Source: an uncultured Pelagibacteraceae bacterium (GTDB lineage: Bacteria > Pseudomonadota > Alphaproteobacteria > Pelagibacterales > Pelagibacteraceae). Taken from it: a stretch of DNA of 56,410 nucleotides. Both the position numbers and the translations under genes were made by a program. This document shows positions 12,404-22,380 of this stretch, one piece after another (within the stretch, counting starts at the first letter, position 1; every line of letters starts with the position of its first letter). Location: assembly GCA_902544135.1 (NCBI GenBank), contig CACCBF010000008.1, positions 1 to 56,410 on the forward strand, read 5' to 3'. The notes under the pieces are model-generated. The model did no database searches, was not told where the DNA came from, and worked only from the letters and a program-made list of their open reading frames with translations.

Positions 12404-14317
12404 TTAAGATACTTTGTTTAGTGCAGAAAAACTTTTTAAAAATAAATCTAGTTTCATATTTTCTTGTTTATTAGAATCCAATCTTCTAATGGTTACACTC
12501 TTGCTGTCAACTTCTTTTTTACCACAAATCAGTAGAATTGGTATTTTTGCTAAAGAATGTTCTCTAATTTTATAATTTAGATTATGTTTTTTTAAGTCAA
12601 CAATTGAACTTATACCTGCATCTTTTATTTTTTTAGTCACTTCTTTTGCATAGTTCTCAAAGTCTTCTGAGATAGGTATTACCACAGTTTGTAAAGGAGA
12701 AATCCAAAATGGGAATTTGCCAGCATAATTTTCAATTAATATTCCAATAAATCTCTCAAGCGAACCAAACATTGCTCTATGTAACATCACTGGTACTTTT
12801 TTTGCTCCATCCTTATCCACATAGGAAGCATCTAATCTTCCTGGTAAATTTAAATCGACTTGCACTGTCCCACATTGCCAATCTCTACCAATTGCGTCTC
12901 TTAAAACAAATTCAATTTTAGGTCCATAAAAAGCACCTTCCCCTTTATTAATGCTATATTCAAGTTTGGTAGCTTTTACTGCTTCCAATAAAGATGCCTC
13001 TGCTTTATCCCAAACATGATCTTCGCCGACTCTAGTCTCGGGTCTGTCAGCATATTTCAAAATAACATTTTCAAATCCTAAATCCTTATAAATATCTAAA
13101 ATTAAATTTGTTACATTTAAACATTCGCTAGTAATTTGATCCTCTGAGCAGAAAATATGCGCATCATCTTGAGTAAAAGCTCTCACTCTTAAAAGGCCAT
13201 GCAGTGCACCAGAAGGTTCATATCTATGGACTTTTCCGAATTCTGTAATTCTTAATGGTAAATCTCTATAACTTTTAAGCCCTTGATTAAAAACTTGAAT
13301 ATGACCTGGACAATTCATTGGTTTAATAGCGAAAACTTTTTCATCAGGTGTTTGAGACGTGTACATATTTTCCCCATATTTTTCCCAGTGACCAGATTTT
13401 TCCCAAAGCAATCTGTCTAATACCTCTGGAGTATTTACTTCTTTGTATCCTGCTTTATCTTGTTTAGCTCTTAAATAACTAATAAGTTTTTGAAAAAGTG
13501 CCCACCCTTTTTCGTGCCAAAAAACAGAGCCAGGACTTTCCTCTCTAAAATGAAATAAATCCATTTCTTTACCTAATTTTCTATGATCTCTTTTCTCAGC
13601 TTCTTCAATTCTTCTTAAATAGTCATCTAAGTCTTTTTTGGTTGCCCAACCAGTTCCATAGATTCTTTGAAGCATTTCATTATTAGAGTCGCCACGCCAA
13701 TATGCCCCTGATACTTTTGTAAGTTTAAAAGCTTTTCCAATTTTACCAGATGATAACAAATGTGGCCCTCGACATAAATCATGCCAAGTATCACCGTGGT
13801 GGTAAATTGAAAGCTCCTCACTTTCAGGAATACTTTCGATAATTTCTGCCTTATACTTTTCTCCAATCTTTTTGAAATGCTTAATTGCTTTATCTCTATC
13901 CCAAACTTCTCTTCTTGTTTTTACGTCTTTGTCTATTATTTCTGACATTCTTTTCTCAATTTTTTTAAGATCTTCATCAGTAAATGGATCTTTTCTTGCA
14001 AAATCATAATAAAATCCATTCTCTATCACTGGTCCAATGGTAACTTGGGTTCCAGGATATAGTTCCTGAACAGCCATAGCCATAATGTGAGCAGTATCGT
14101 GTCTAATGACTTCTAATCCCTCTGGATCTTTTGCAGTAAAAATTTTTACTAAAGAGTCTTCTTTAATCGAAAAGTATAAATCCTTAAGCTCACCATTTAC
14201 ACTCATTATCAAGGCTTCTTTATAAAGAGATTTGCTTATTTTTTCTGCAATTTCTAAACCTGTGACCTCTTTTGGAAACTTAAGATTATTTCCATCTGGT
14301 AATTTTATTGTAAGCAT
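12404..14317 (-). CDS. thrS: Threonyl-tRNA synthetase
   Basis: A 637-residue class II synthetase of normal length. It has an N-terminal TGS domain (about residues 1-60) and an editing domain with HDTAHIMA near residue 73. The catalytic core includes KPMNCPGHIQVF, the motif 2 region EFGKVHRYEPSGALHG, TQDDAHIF, and motif 3 PVMLHRAMFGSLERF. The C-terminal anticodon-binding domain starts near QTVVIPISED. The zinc ligands expected in ThrRS (Cys in NCPGH and later His residues) are present. The gene starts directly at the stop of the upstream glycosyltransferase gene and leads the translation set thrS-infC-rpmI-rplT-pheS-pheT-lepA. Confidence 0.98.
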   Translation of the reverse strand: MLTIKLPDGNNLKFPKEVTGLEIAEKISKSLYKEALIMSVNGELKDLYFSIKEDSLVKIFTAKDPEGLEVIRHDTAHIMAMAVQELYPGTQVTIGPVIENGFYYDFARKDPFTDEDLKKIEKRMSEIIDKDVKTRREVWDRDKAIKHFKKIGEKYKAEIIESIPESEELSIYHHGDTWHDLCRGPHLLSSGKIGKAFKLTKVSGAYWRGDSNNEMLQRIYGTGWATKKDLDDYLRRIEEAEKRDHRKLGKEMDLFHFREESPGSVFWHEKGWALFQKLISYLRAKQDKAGYKEVNTPEVLDRLLWEKSGHWEKYGENMYTSQTPDEKVFAIKPMNCPGHIQVFNQGLKSYRDLPLRITEFGKVHRYEPSGALHGLLRVRAFTQDDAHIFCSEDQITSECLNVTNLILDIYKDLGFENVILKYADRPETRVGEDHVWDKAEASLLEAVKATKLEYSINKGEGAFYGPKIEFVLRDAIGRDWQCGTVQVDLNLPGRLDASYVDKDGAKKVPVMLHRAMFGSLERFIGILIENYAGKFPFWISPLQTVVIPISEDFENYAKEVTKKIKDAGISSIVDLKKHNLNYKIREHSLAKIPILLICGKKEVDSKSVTIRRLDSNKQENMKLDLFLKSFSALNKVS

Positions 14318-15472
14318 TTAATTAACTAATTTTTTATATTCTGAATAAGTAGAAAAGCACATTTTTTCAACATTAAATTTTTTTACAACATTTTTTCTAC
14401 CTTCAATACCCATAGTTTTCAATAAGCTTTCATCCATAGTTAAAGCTTGGATTATTTTTTTACTTAAAGATTTTGGGTCTCCTGACTCAAACAATAAACC
14501 TGTTTTTTCATTAATCACAGTTTCATTTGATCCACCGATATTACTAGCAATTACCAGCTTTTCCATTGATTGGGCTTCTACTGCAACTCGTCCAAATGCC
14601 TCCGGTTCAATTGATGCTGAAACAATTATATCTGAAACTTTATAAGCTAAAGCCATATTTTCACATGAGTCAATAAATTTTATTTGGTTAGAAATTTTGA
14701 ATTGTTCCCGAAGATGATGTAACTTTTTTTTATAAGCATCTCGTCCTTGATCATTACCTAAGATAACCGCATAAAATGCCTCGTAACCTAATTCAATGTT
14801 AACCAGATTTATCGCTTCAATAAATAGTTCCTGACCTTTCCAGGATGTTAATCTACCAGGTAACAAAATAATCTTTTTATTTTCTAATATACCCCATTCA
14901 TTCAATAATTTTTTTTCATCCTTTTCTAACAATGTACTGGAGTCAAAATAATCAACATTTATGCCTCTAAATATTACAAGTAATTTTTTTTTTACATCAA
15001 TGAGATTTGAGTATTTTTCTTTAATGTGGGAAAAAATAAAATTAGATCCAGCTATAACAAGGTCTGACCTAACCATAACCGAATTATAAAATTTTTTGAT
15101 TTTTCCATTGAAATTATATGTTCCATGGAAAGTTGTTACGAATTTTCTTCCTGTTAATTTGGTTGCAATTAAACAAGACCAAGCTGGCGCTCTACTTCGA
15201 GCATGAACTATAGATATATTGTAAAATAAAATAATAAGAACCAAAATTATTGAGTTTAATAAAATTAAAAAAGGATTTTTGCTATGAACAGGTAATCTGA
15301 TCAATTTTACTTTTTTCCTATCTATAAATTTTGTTAACTCGCCACCACTTGTAACTATGAAAGATTTACAGTTATTTTCTGGAAGATAATGAGCAATATC
15401 ATAACAACCGGTTTCAGCTCCCCCGTAGCCTAGTTTGGGGATAACTTGTAAAACTTTTAAATTAAATGACAT
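14318..15472 (-). CDS. Glycosyltransferase family 4 (GT-B fold)
   Basis: A 384-residue glycosyltransferase. The N-terminal Rossmann domain starts LQVIPKLGYGGAETGCYDIA, where the GGAE loop is a common acceptor-side feature. A hydrophobic stretch near residues 68-88 may anchor it to the inner membrane. The C-terminal domain carries LLPGRLTSWKGQELFIEAI and the donor-binding EPEAFGRVAVEAQSM (E-x7-E type motif), followed by GGSNETV. It transfers a sugar from a nucleotide donor to an unknown acceptor, probably in envelope glycan synthesis. It is the first gene before thrS with no gap, so it may share transcription with the translation operon. The promoter is probably in the 41-bp divergent gap to the hydrolase gene. 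Confidence 0.88.
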   Translation of the reverse strand: MSFNLKVLQVIPKLGYGGAETGCYDIAHYLPENNCKSFIVTSGGELTKFIDRKKVKLIRLPVHSKNPFLILLNSIILVLIILFYNISIVHARSRAPAWSCLIATKLTGRKFVTTFHGTYNFNGKIKKFYNSVMVRSDLVIAGSNFIFSHIKEKYSNLIDVKKKLLVIFRGINVDYFDSSTLLEKDEKKLLNEWGILENKKIILLPGRLTSWKGQELFIEAINLVNIELGYEAFYAVILGNDQGRDAYKKKLHHLREQFKISNQIKFIDSCENMALAYKVSDIIVSASIEPEAFGRVAVEAQSMEKLVIASNIGGSNETVINEKTGLLFESGDPKSLSKKIIQALTMDESLLKTMGIEGRKNVVKKFNVEKMCFSTYSEYKKLVN

Positions 15473-15513
15473 TAGATTAATTATATAATAATCGAAATAA
15501 CTAATAAACTTTT

Positions 15514-16260
15514 ATGACTAAGTTTAAATACTTAAAACTGACAAAAACTAAAAGAATAAGATATTTGACGAATTTTAAGAGGAAAAACACTTATCTTGTT
15601 TTTCTTCATGGTTTTAAATCAGACCTAGAGGGTCAAAAACCCAAAACTTTTTTAAGATTTGCAAAGAAAAATAATTTAGGTTTTTTAGCTTTAGAATATT
15701 CCGGCCATGGAAAATCATCAGGAAAATTTACTAACGGGAATATAACCAAATGGACAAATGAAACTTATCAACTAATTAGAAAAATTGTCAAAAAAAATAA
15801 AATAATATTAATTGGGTCAAGCATGGGTTCTTGGATTTCATTAAATCAATTTAAATATTTTAAGAAACAAATCGTAGGTTTTTTAGGAATTGGGTCAGCA
15901 CCCGAATTTCTAGAACACTTAATGTGGAAGAAATTTACAAAAAAAATTAAATTGGAAATTATTAAAAATGGTATATATTCTCTTAAATATGGTGACTACA
16001 CTTATCCAATTACTCATCAATTATTAAAAGATGGGAAAAAGAACAAAGTTTTAAACAAAAAAATAAATCAAAATGTAAATGTAACAATGGTTCATGGGAG
16101 TAAAGATGAGTCTGTCCCCGTAATTTACTCAAAAAAAATTTTGAAAATGTTTAAATCGAAAAAAAAGAAATTAGTAATTGTAAAAAACGGTGATCATAGT
16201 CTGTCTTCACCTAAATGGCTTAAAATATTGAAAAGAGAGTTAAAATTAATGATTAGCTAA
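15514..16260 (+). CDS. Alpha/beta hydrolase
   Basis: A 248-residue serine hydrolase of the alpha/beta fold. VFLHGFKSDLEG near residue 30 is the oxyanion-loop HG motif, and YSGHGKSSGKF follows. GSSMGSW near residue 103 is the nucleophile elbow with a Ser. HGSKDESVP is the acid segment, and NGDHSLS near residue 228 has the catalytic His. The protein is Lys-rich and has no signal peptide, so it is probably cytosolic. The substrate is unknown; it could be an esterase or peptidase. Its 3' end overlaps gltB by 8 bp in a convergent arrangement. Confidence 0.85.
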   Translation: MTKFKYLKLTKTKRIRYLTNFKRKNTYLVFLHGFKSDLEGQKPKTFLRFAKKNNLGFLALEYSGHGKSSGKFTNGNITKWTNETYQLIRKIVKKNKIILIGSSMGSWISLNQFKYFKKQIVGFLGIGSAPEFLEHLMWKKFTKKIKLEIIKNGIYSLKYGDYTYPITHQLLKDGKKNKVLNKKINQNVNVTMVHGSKDESVPVIYSKKILKMFKSKKKKLVIVKNGDHSLSSPKWLKILKRELKLMIS

Positions 16261-19200
16261 CTTTTTGTATTTTTGTTTTTGCAGAAATTGGATTTTTAAG
16301 CTTATCTATCATTTCTTTTGGACAAACCTGTACAAAATTCTTTAACTCGTTGTCAAAATCATCAATTATTTTTTTTGACAAATTAGATCCAGTTTCATTA
16401 CTGTGTTCGAGTACTAATTCTTTTAAAAATTTTGACCAATATTCGGTCTCTACATTTTGCCATACGACTGAGTCAGGGTTTATTTTTTTTTCAAATTCTT
16501 TTGATTTATCATAAATAAAAGCCATACCCCCTGTCATACCAGCTGCAAAATTATCACCAACATCTCCAAGAATTACTGCCGTTCCACCTGTCATATATTC
16601 ACAACCATTTGAGTCACAACCCTCGACAACAGTTATTGCACCAGAATTTCTTACTGCAAACCTATCGCCAGCTTGACCAGCTGCAAAAAGTTTACCTGAA
16701 GTTGCACCATAAAGAACCGTGTTACCAATAATAGTATTCTCATTTGAAATTAAATTACTTTCATCAGGAAGTTTTATTGAAATGGTAGCTCCTGATAAAC
16801 CTTTACCAACGTAATCATTTGCATCACCTTTTAAATTAAGTTTAAGTCCTTTTGCTGTAAATGCCCCAAAAGATTGTCCAGCTGAACCTTTAAAATCAAG
16901 AGTTAAAAAATTTTCCTCTAATTTTTCATAACCATATTTTTTATACAAGTGATGTGAAATTCTAGTACCCACAGCTCTATTAGTATTTTGAATTAAAAAC
17001 TCATTATTTATTTTCTCAGAGTTATCTAAAGCCTTTTCTATTTGAGGCCAAATCTCTTGATCCAGCGTATCTGGAACTTCGTTAATTTCCGATATCTCAC
17101 AGTACCTCTTGTTATTACCAGGGTCTGCTTGTACAAATAGAGGATTAAGATCTAAATCATCTAGATTAGGCGAGGCTTTACTTACTTGCATCAATAAATC
17201 TGTTCGACCGATAACTTCATTTAAAGATTTAAAACCAAGTGAAGCTAAAATTTCTCTTACCTCTGTAGCGATAAACATAAATAAATTTACTACTTTATCA
17301 GGAGTTCCAGTAAATTTTTCTCTTAGTTTTTCATCTTGTGTACATACTCCTACAGGACAAGTATTTGAATGACATTGCCTTACCATAATGCAACCCATAG
17401 CCACTAAAGCAGTAGTTGCTACACCATATTCCTCTGCACCCATCATAGCTGCAATAACAACATCTCTTCCCGTTTTAATGCCTCCATCAGTTCTTAAGGT
17501 AACTTTGTGTCTTAGATTATTTAATGTCAAAACTTGATTTGCCTCTGTAAGTCCCATCTCCCAAGGAATGCCTACATATTTTACACTCGTCTGTGGTGTA
17601 GCTCCAGTTCCTCCATTATGTCCTGAAATTAAAATTATATCAGCTTTAGCTTTTGCCACACCAGCTGCAATAGTACCTACACCAGATGACGCAACTAATT
17701 TGACACCAATTCTTGCCCTAGGGTTGATTTGTTTTAAATCATAAATAAGCTGAGCTAAGTCCTCAATTGAATAAATATCATGATGTGGAGGTGGAGAAAT
17801 TAATGTAACGCCTGGTGTTGAATGCCTTAGCTTAGCAATTTCATCTGTTACTTTAAATCCTGGTAATTGGCCACCTTCACCAGGTTTTGCACCTTGAGCA
17901 ATTTTGATCTCAATTTCATTACAATTGTTCAAGTAATTAACTGTTACGCCAAATCTAGCAGATGCGATTTGCTTTACCCTCGAATTCGCACTATCACCAG
18001 AGTCCATGATTTTGAATCTATTGGCATCTTCACCACCTTCTCCGCTACAGGATGCACCTTTAATCCTATTCATCCCAATAGCCAAAGTTTCATGTGCCTC
18101 CTTAGATAATGCTCCATGAGACATACTTCCACTACCAAATCTCTTTAATATTTTTTCTATCGGTTCAACCTCAGAAATTTGAATAGATGGACCTAATTTT
18201 TTTTTTCTAAAATCAATCAAATCCCTTAAATTAATTGGCGGCAAGTTATATATTCCCTCAGCATATTTTTTATATGCTGAATAAGAATTTGACCCCACTG
18301 CACTCTGCAATAAGTGGATTAATCTACCTTGATATTGATGTGTTTCTCCATTCTTTCTGTATCTATAGATACCACCAATAGGCAAAACCGTATCAGTACT
18401 CTCAAATGCTTCTTTGTGTATTGTACGTATTTTTTTTTCAATTCCTGACAATCCAATACCAGAAATTTTTGAGGTAACTCCTGGAAAATAATCATCAACT
18501 ATTGATCTGCTTAGACCAACAGTTTCAAAATTACATCCACCCCTATAAGAACTTAAAACAGAGATACCCATTTTTGACATGATTTTTAATAATCCTGCAT
18601 TCACTGATTTGATATACCTTTCGACACATTCATCAAAACTATACTGACCAAATAACTTTTTTTCATGTCTTTGGTATAAACTATCAAAAGCTATATATGG
18701 ATTAACTGTAGTTGCTCCAACTCCTATCAATGTTGCAAAAGAGTGGGTATCTAACGCCTCACCAGATTGAACATTGATTGAAACATATCCTCTCAATTTT
18801 TTATCGATTAAAAAAGTATTAATCGCTCCAACGCATAACAACATTGGCATAGGCATTCTCTTATCTGAAATATCTTTGTCACTTAAAACTAATTGTGTCA
18901 CACCCTGCCTAACAGCAATTTCTGACTCTTTTTGAATCCTTTTAATAGAGTCAAATAAATTTTGATCATTCGAAAAAGTACAATCTATAGAAACTGAGTT
19001 TTTGCCAAAAAAATTAATAAATTTATTAAATTGTGAATTCGATAATACCGGGCTATTCAAAACATAAATATTTTCTTTTGTTAAGGTATCAAAATCTAAA
19101 ATATTCCCAAGATTACCAAATCTAGTTTTCAAACTCATAACTTTATTTTCTCTTAGAGAGTCAATCGGTGGATTAGTCACTTGGCTAAAGTTTTGTCTAA

Positions 19201-20758
19201 AAAAATGATAAAGTGGTCTGTATTTATCTGATAAAACTGCTAAAGGTGTATCATCACCCATAGAACCCGTTGCCTCTTTAGCATCTTCTGCCATTGGATG
19301 TAAGATTAACTCTAAGTCTTCTAAGCTTATTCCAAAAGTGTGTTGTCGTCTTCTTAGATCCTCGCCATCAAAATTATGTTTCTCATTAGAAATGAATAAT
19401 TTTTCATCTAAATCTATTATCTGAGAATTAAAATGTTTATATTCTTTCGCTAAATAGTCTTTAATTTGGTTATTCGTAAATAATTTACCTTTTTCAATTC
19501 TAACCCCAATTATCTCACCAGGGCCTAATCTACCTTTTGATAAAATTCTTTTTTCATTTAACTCAATCATTCCAGTTTCAGATCCAGCAAAGAGAAATTT
19601 ATCTTTTGTTATTGCGTATCTTAAGGGTCTTAAACCATTACGGTCATTTGCTGCAATAACCCACTCATTATCTGTTGCAGCAATTGCTGCAGGACCATCC
19701 CAAGGTTCCATAGTGCTATTTAAAAAATTAAACAGTTGTTGATGGTTTTTTGGTAGAGTTTTATTTCTTTTTGACCAAGCATCAGGGATCATCATTAATT
19801 TTGCTAAAGGGGCGGGTTGACCTGATTTATTTAATAACTCAAAAACATTATCTAGGGCCGCAGAATCTGAAACACCTTTTTGAATAACTGGCTTTAAATT
19901 TTCAATATTTTCAAAAAAAGGACTACTCATCTCTTGTTCGTGAACTCTCATCCAGTTTTTGTTTCCTTTATAAGTATTAATTTCACCATTATGGGCGACT
20001 GCTCTAAACGGTTGAGCCAAACTCCAGCTCGGAGCGGTGTTGGTTGAAAATCTCTGATGAAAAATTGCAAATCTTGAAATAAATCTCACATCCCTTAAAT
20101 CCAAGAAAAAATCTGAAATAGCTTCAGCTAAAAACATGCCTTTATAGATAATTGATTTAGCGCTAATTGAACAAATATAAAAATTATTTAATGATAAATT
20201 GAACGCTTTATTCTCTATTTTTTTTCTTGTTTCATAAATTTTTCTCTCAAGATCTTTATCAAGTAGATTTTTATTATTTGCTTTGAAAAGTACTTGAATT
20301 ATCTCTGGCATTGTTTGAAGAGCCTTTTCTCCTAAAACTTTTGGATTAACAGGCACCTGCCTCCAACCATAAATACTAAAATCATTTTTGGTTAACTCAC
20401 TTTCTACAATCGTTTTACAGCTTTCCTGTGCAGCATAATCGTTCCTAGGTAAAAAAATCATCCCAACACAAATATCAGAACCATCATGTGTGTGACCTGT
20501 AACCTCTATTTTTTCAACAAAAAAATCTTTGGGTATTTCTAAATGTATTCCTGCCCCGTCACCCGTTTTTCCATCAGCATCAACAGCCCCTCGATGCCAA
20601 ACAGCTTTCAAAGCTTCAATTCCATATTCTACAACTTCTCTTGATTTTTTTCCCTCTGTCGATGCAATTAACCCTACTCCACATGCATCATGTTCCATTT
20701 CTTTAGAATAAACATTATTTTTAGTAAGTAATTCTAAATTTTTTTTATAAGTCCTCAT
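16253..20758 (-). CDS. gltB: Glutamate synthase (NADPH) large subunit
   Basis: A 1501-residue alpha chain of GOGAT, of normal size. It makes two glutamates from glutamine and 2-oxoglutarate. The N-terminal class II amidotransferase has its nucleophile Cys at about residue 26 (EHDACGVG), so a short propeptide is removed. The central domain and FMN-binding synthase domain include SGGHNGGTGA-like DIILISGHNGG, RTDGGIKTGRD, and the 3Fe-4S cysteines in CIMVRQCHSNTCPVG. A C-terminal GXGXG beta-helix begins near GNTVLYGATSG. It is followed by a 1-nt stop/start overlap upstream with gltD (TAATG), so the operon order is gltD-gltB. It supplies nitrogen assimilation. Confidence 0.98.
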   Translation of the reverse strand: MRTYKKNLELLTKNNVYSKEMEHDACGVGLIASTEGKKSREVVEYGIEALKAVWHRGAVDADGKTGDGAGIHLEIPKDFFVEKIEVTGHTHDGSDICVGMIFLPRNDYAAQESCKTIVESELTKNDFSIYGWRQVPVNPKVLGEKALQTMPEIIQVLFKANNKNLLDKDLERKIYETRKKIENKAFNLSLNNFYICSISAKSIIYKGMFLAEAISDFFLDLRDVRFISRFAIFHQRFSTNTAPSWSLAQPFRAVAHNGEINTYKGNKNWMRVHEQEMSSPFFENIENLKPVIQKGVSDSAALDNVFELLNKSGQPAPLAKLMMIPDAWSKRNKTLPKNHQQLFNFLNSTMEPWDGPAAIAATDNEWVIAANDRNGLRPLRYAITKDKFLFAGSETGMIELNEKRILSKGRLGPGEIIGVRIEKGKLFTNNQIKDYLAKEYKHFNSQIIDLDEKLFISNEKHNFDGEDLRRRQHTFGISLEDLELILHPMAEDAKEATGSMGDDTPLAVLSDKYRPLYHFFRQNFSQVTNPPIDSLRENKVMSLKTRFGNLGNILDFDTLTKENIYVLNSPVLSNSQFNKFINFFGKNSVSIDCTFSNDQNLFDSIKRIQKESEIAVRQGVTQLVLSDKDISDKRMPMPMLLCVGAINTFLIDKKLRGYVSINVQSGEALDTHSFATLIGVGATTVNPYIAFDSLYQRHEKKLFGQYSFDECVERYIKSVNAGLLKIMSKMGISVLSSYRGGCNFETVGLSRSIVDDYFPGVTSKISGIGLSGIEKKIRTIHKEAFESTDTVLPIGGIYRYRKNGETHQYQGRLIHLLQSAVGSNSYSAYKKYAEGIYNLPPINLRDLIDFRKKKLGPSIQISEVEPIEKILKRFGSGSMSHGALSKEAHETLAIGMNRIKGASCSGEGGEDANRFKIMDSGDSANSRVKQIASARFGVTVNYLNNCNEIEIKIAQGAKPGEGGQLPGFKVTDEIAKLRHSTPGVTLISPPPHHDIYSIEDLAQLIYDLKQINPRARIGVKLVASSGVGTIAAGVAKAKADIILISGHNGGTGATPQTSVKYVGIPWEMGLTEANQVLTLNNLRHKVTLRTDGGIKTGRDVVIAAMMGAEEYGVATTALVAMGCIMVRQCHSNTCPVGVCTQDEKLREKFTGTPDKVVNLFMFIATEVREILASLGFKSLNEVIGRTDLLMQVSKASPNLDDLDLNPLFVQADPGNNKRYCEISEINEVPDTLDQEIWPQIEKALDNSEKINNEFLIQNTNRAVGTRISHHLYKKYGYEKLEENFLTLDFKGSAGQSFGAFTAKGLKLNLKGDANDYVGKGLSGATISIKLPDESNLISNENTIIGNTVLYGATSGKLFAAGQAGDRFAVRNSGAITVVEGCDSNGCEYMTGGTAVILGDVGDNFAAGMTGGMAFIYDKSKEFEKKINPDSVVWQNVETEYWSKFLKELVLEHSNETGSNLSKKIIDDFDNELKNFVQVCPKEMIDKLKNPISAKTKIQKVS

Positions 20759-22197
20759 TATGCAACTTTTGATTTTTTTAATTCTATATTTTCAAGATAA
20801 GACTTGATTGATGACGCAGCATCTCTTCCATCTTTTATTGCCCATACCACTAAAGATGCACCTCTTACAATATCTCCAGCAGCAAAAACACCTTTGATAT
20901 TTGTCTCCATGGTATCAAAATCAGCTTTTATTGTTCCCCATTTTGTAACTTGTAACTCTTGTGCTTCAAATAATAATGGCAAGTTTTCTGGATCAAATCC
21001 TAAAGCTTTTATTACCATATCTGCTTTAATTTCAAATTCAGATCCTTGTTTAATTTCTGGTCTTCTTCTACCTGAGTCGTCTGGATCTCCAAGTTGGATT
21101 TGATCTACAATTAATTTTTCGATTTTATTTTTTCCTTTAAATTCTTTTGGACTAGACAACCAAACAAATTCAACACCTTCTTCTTCTGCGTTAGCTACTT
21201 CTCTTGCAGATCCAGGCATATTATCTTTATCTCTTCTATATAAGCATTTAACCGAGTTAGCTTTTTGTCTTACTGAGGTTCGAACACAATCCATTGCTGT
21301 GTCTCCACCTCCAATAACTACAACATCTTTACCTTCAGCATTTAATATACCTTTATCAAATAAATCAACTTTGTCTCCTAATCCCTTTTTATTTGATGCT
21401 GTTAAAAACTCCATAGCAGGAAAAATATTATCTAAGTCATTCCCCGGTAGATTTATCTCTCTTGATTTATAAACCCCGGTAGCAATTAAAATTGCATCAT
21501 GTCTTTTTCTCAGTTGCTCTAAAGTTGCATCCTTACCAACTTCAAAATTTTGTTCAAATTTAATCCCACCATCTTTCAACAATTTGGTTCTTCTCTCGAC
21601 TACATGTTTTTCTAATTTAAAATTTGGTATACCATAAATTAACAAACCACCTGCTCTGTCATATCTATCATAAACAGTTATTTGATATCCATTTTTTCTA
21701 AGTTGCTCAGCAGCTGCAAGTCCAGCAGGTCCAGCACCAATTATTCCAACACTTTGATCTTTTTCGTGTTTAACTGAAATTGGTTTTACCCATCCATTTT
21801 CCCATGCACTATCTGTAATATATTTTTCGACTGATCCAATAGTAACAGTGCCATGGCCTGACTGCTCAATAACACAGTTGCCCTCACATAATCTGTCTTG
21901 AGGACATATTCTACCACAAACCTCGGGCATATTGTTTGTGCTCTGAGATAATTCATAAGCTTCCTTTAATCTGCCCTCGGCAGTCAATTTGAGCCAGTCT
22001 GGAATATTGTTACTAAGCGGACAATGGACTTGGCAAAAGGGAACACCACATTGAGAGCATCTACTTGACTGCTCTTGTGCTTTTTGAGTTATAAATTCGT
22101 CATAGATTTCATTAAAATCATCTTTTCTATTATCTACTCCTCTTTTAGGTGGAGTTTGTTGACCTATTTTGACGAATTTTAGCATTTTATCAGTCAT
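20758..22197 (-). CDS. gltD: Glutamate synthase (NADPH) small subunit
   Basis: A 479-residue beta chain that passes electrons from NADPH to GltB through FAD and Fe-S clusters. The N-terminal cysteine-rich part has CSQCGVPFCQVHCP and CGRICPQDRLCEGNC near residues 43-110 for two 4Fe-4S clusters. The FAD motif GIIGAGPAGLAAAEQ is near residue 150. The NADPH motif VVVIGGGDTAMDCVRT is in the middle, and a second FAD-contact segment AAGDIVRGASLVVWAI lies near the C-terminus. It is the first gene of the pair. The upstream 183-bp divergent gap with uppP contains an inverted repeat that may control it. Confidence 0.97.
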   Translation of the reverse strand: MTDKMLKFVKIGQQTPPKRGVDNRKDDFNEIYDEFITQKAQEQSSRCSQCGVPFCQVHCPLSNNIPDWLKLTAEGRLKEAYELSQSTNNMPEVCGRICPQDRLCEGNCVIEQSGHGTVTIGSVEKYITDSAWENGWVKPISVKHEKDQSVGIIGAGPAGLAAAEQLRKNGYQITVYDRYDRAGGLLIYGIPNFKLEKHVVERRTKLLKDGGIKFEQNFEVGKDATLEQLRKRHDAILIATGVYKSREINLPGNDLDNIFPAMEFLTASNKKGLGDKVDLFDKGILNAEGKDVVVIGGGDTAMDCVRTSVRQKANSVKCLYRRDKDNMPGSAREVANAEEEGVEFVWLSSPKEFKGKNKIEKLIVDQIQLGDPDDSGRRRPEIKQGSEFEIKADMVIKALGFDPENLPLLFEAQELQVTKWGTIKADFDTMETNIKGVFAAGDIVRGASLVVWAIKDGRDAASSIKSYLENIELKKSKVA

Positions 22198-22253
22198 AAT
22201 TTTTTAAATTTTATGGCAAGATATACATTGTTTTTATTAGTAAAAGAAATATA

Positions 22254-22274
22254 TAGGTCAGTAATTTTGACCTA
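22254..22274. promoter_or_regulatory. Inverted repeat upstream of gltD
   Basis: TAGGTCA (22254-22260) and TGACCTA (22268-22274) form a perfect 7-bp inverted repeat with a 7-nt centre, 57 bp before the gltD start. It could be an operator for a dimeric regulator or a short 5'-leader hairpin. On the minus strand a possible -10 (TACAAT) lies immediately upstream. It does not match the NtrC consensus I know. The rest of the 183-bp gap (22198-22380) is AT-rich and should hold both divergent promoters. Confidence 0.4.
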
Positions 22275-22380
22275 ATTGTAGCAATATTTAGCTTAAAACC
22301 TACTTAATCTGATTTTTGCATATCTAATATGATTAAATCGAATTGTTTAAAATGAATATTTTTTAAGTTACGACACTTAT

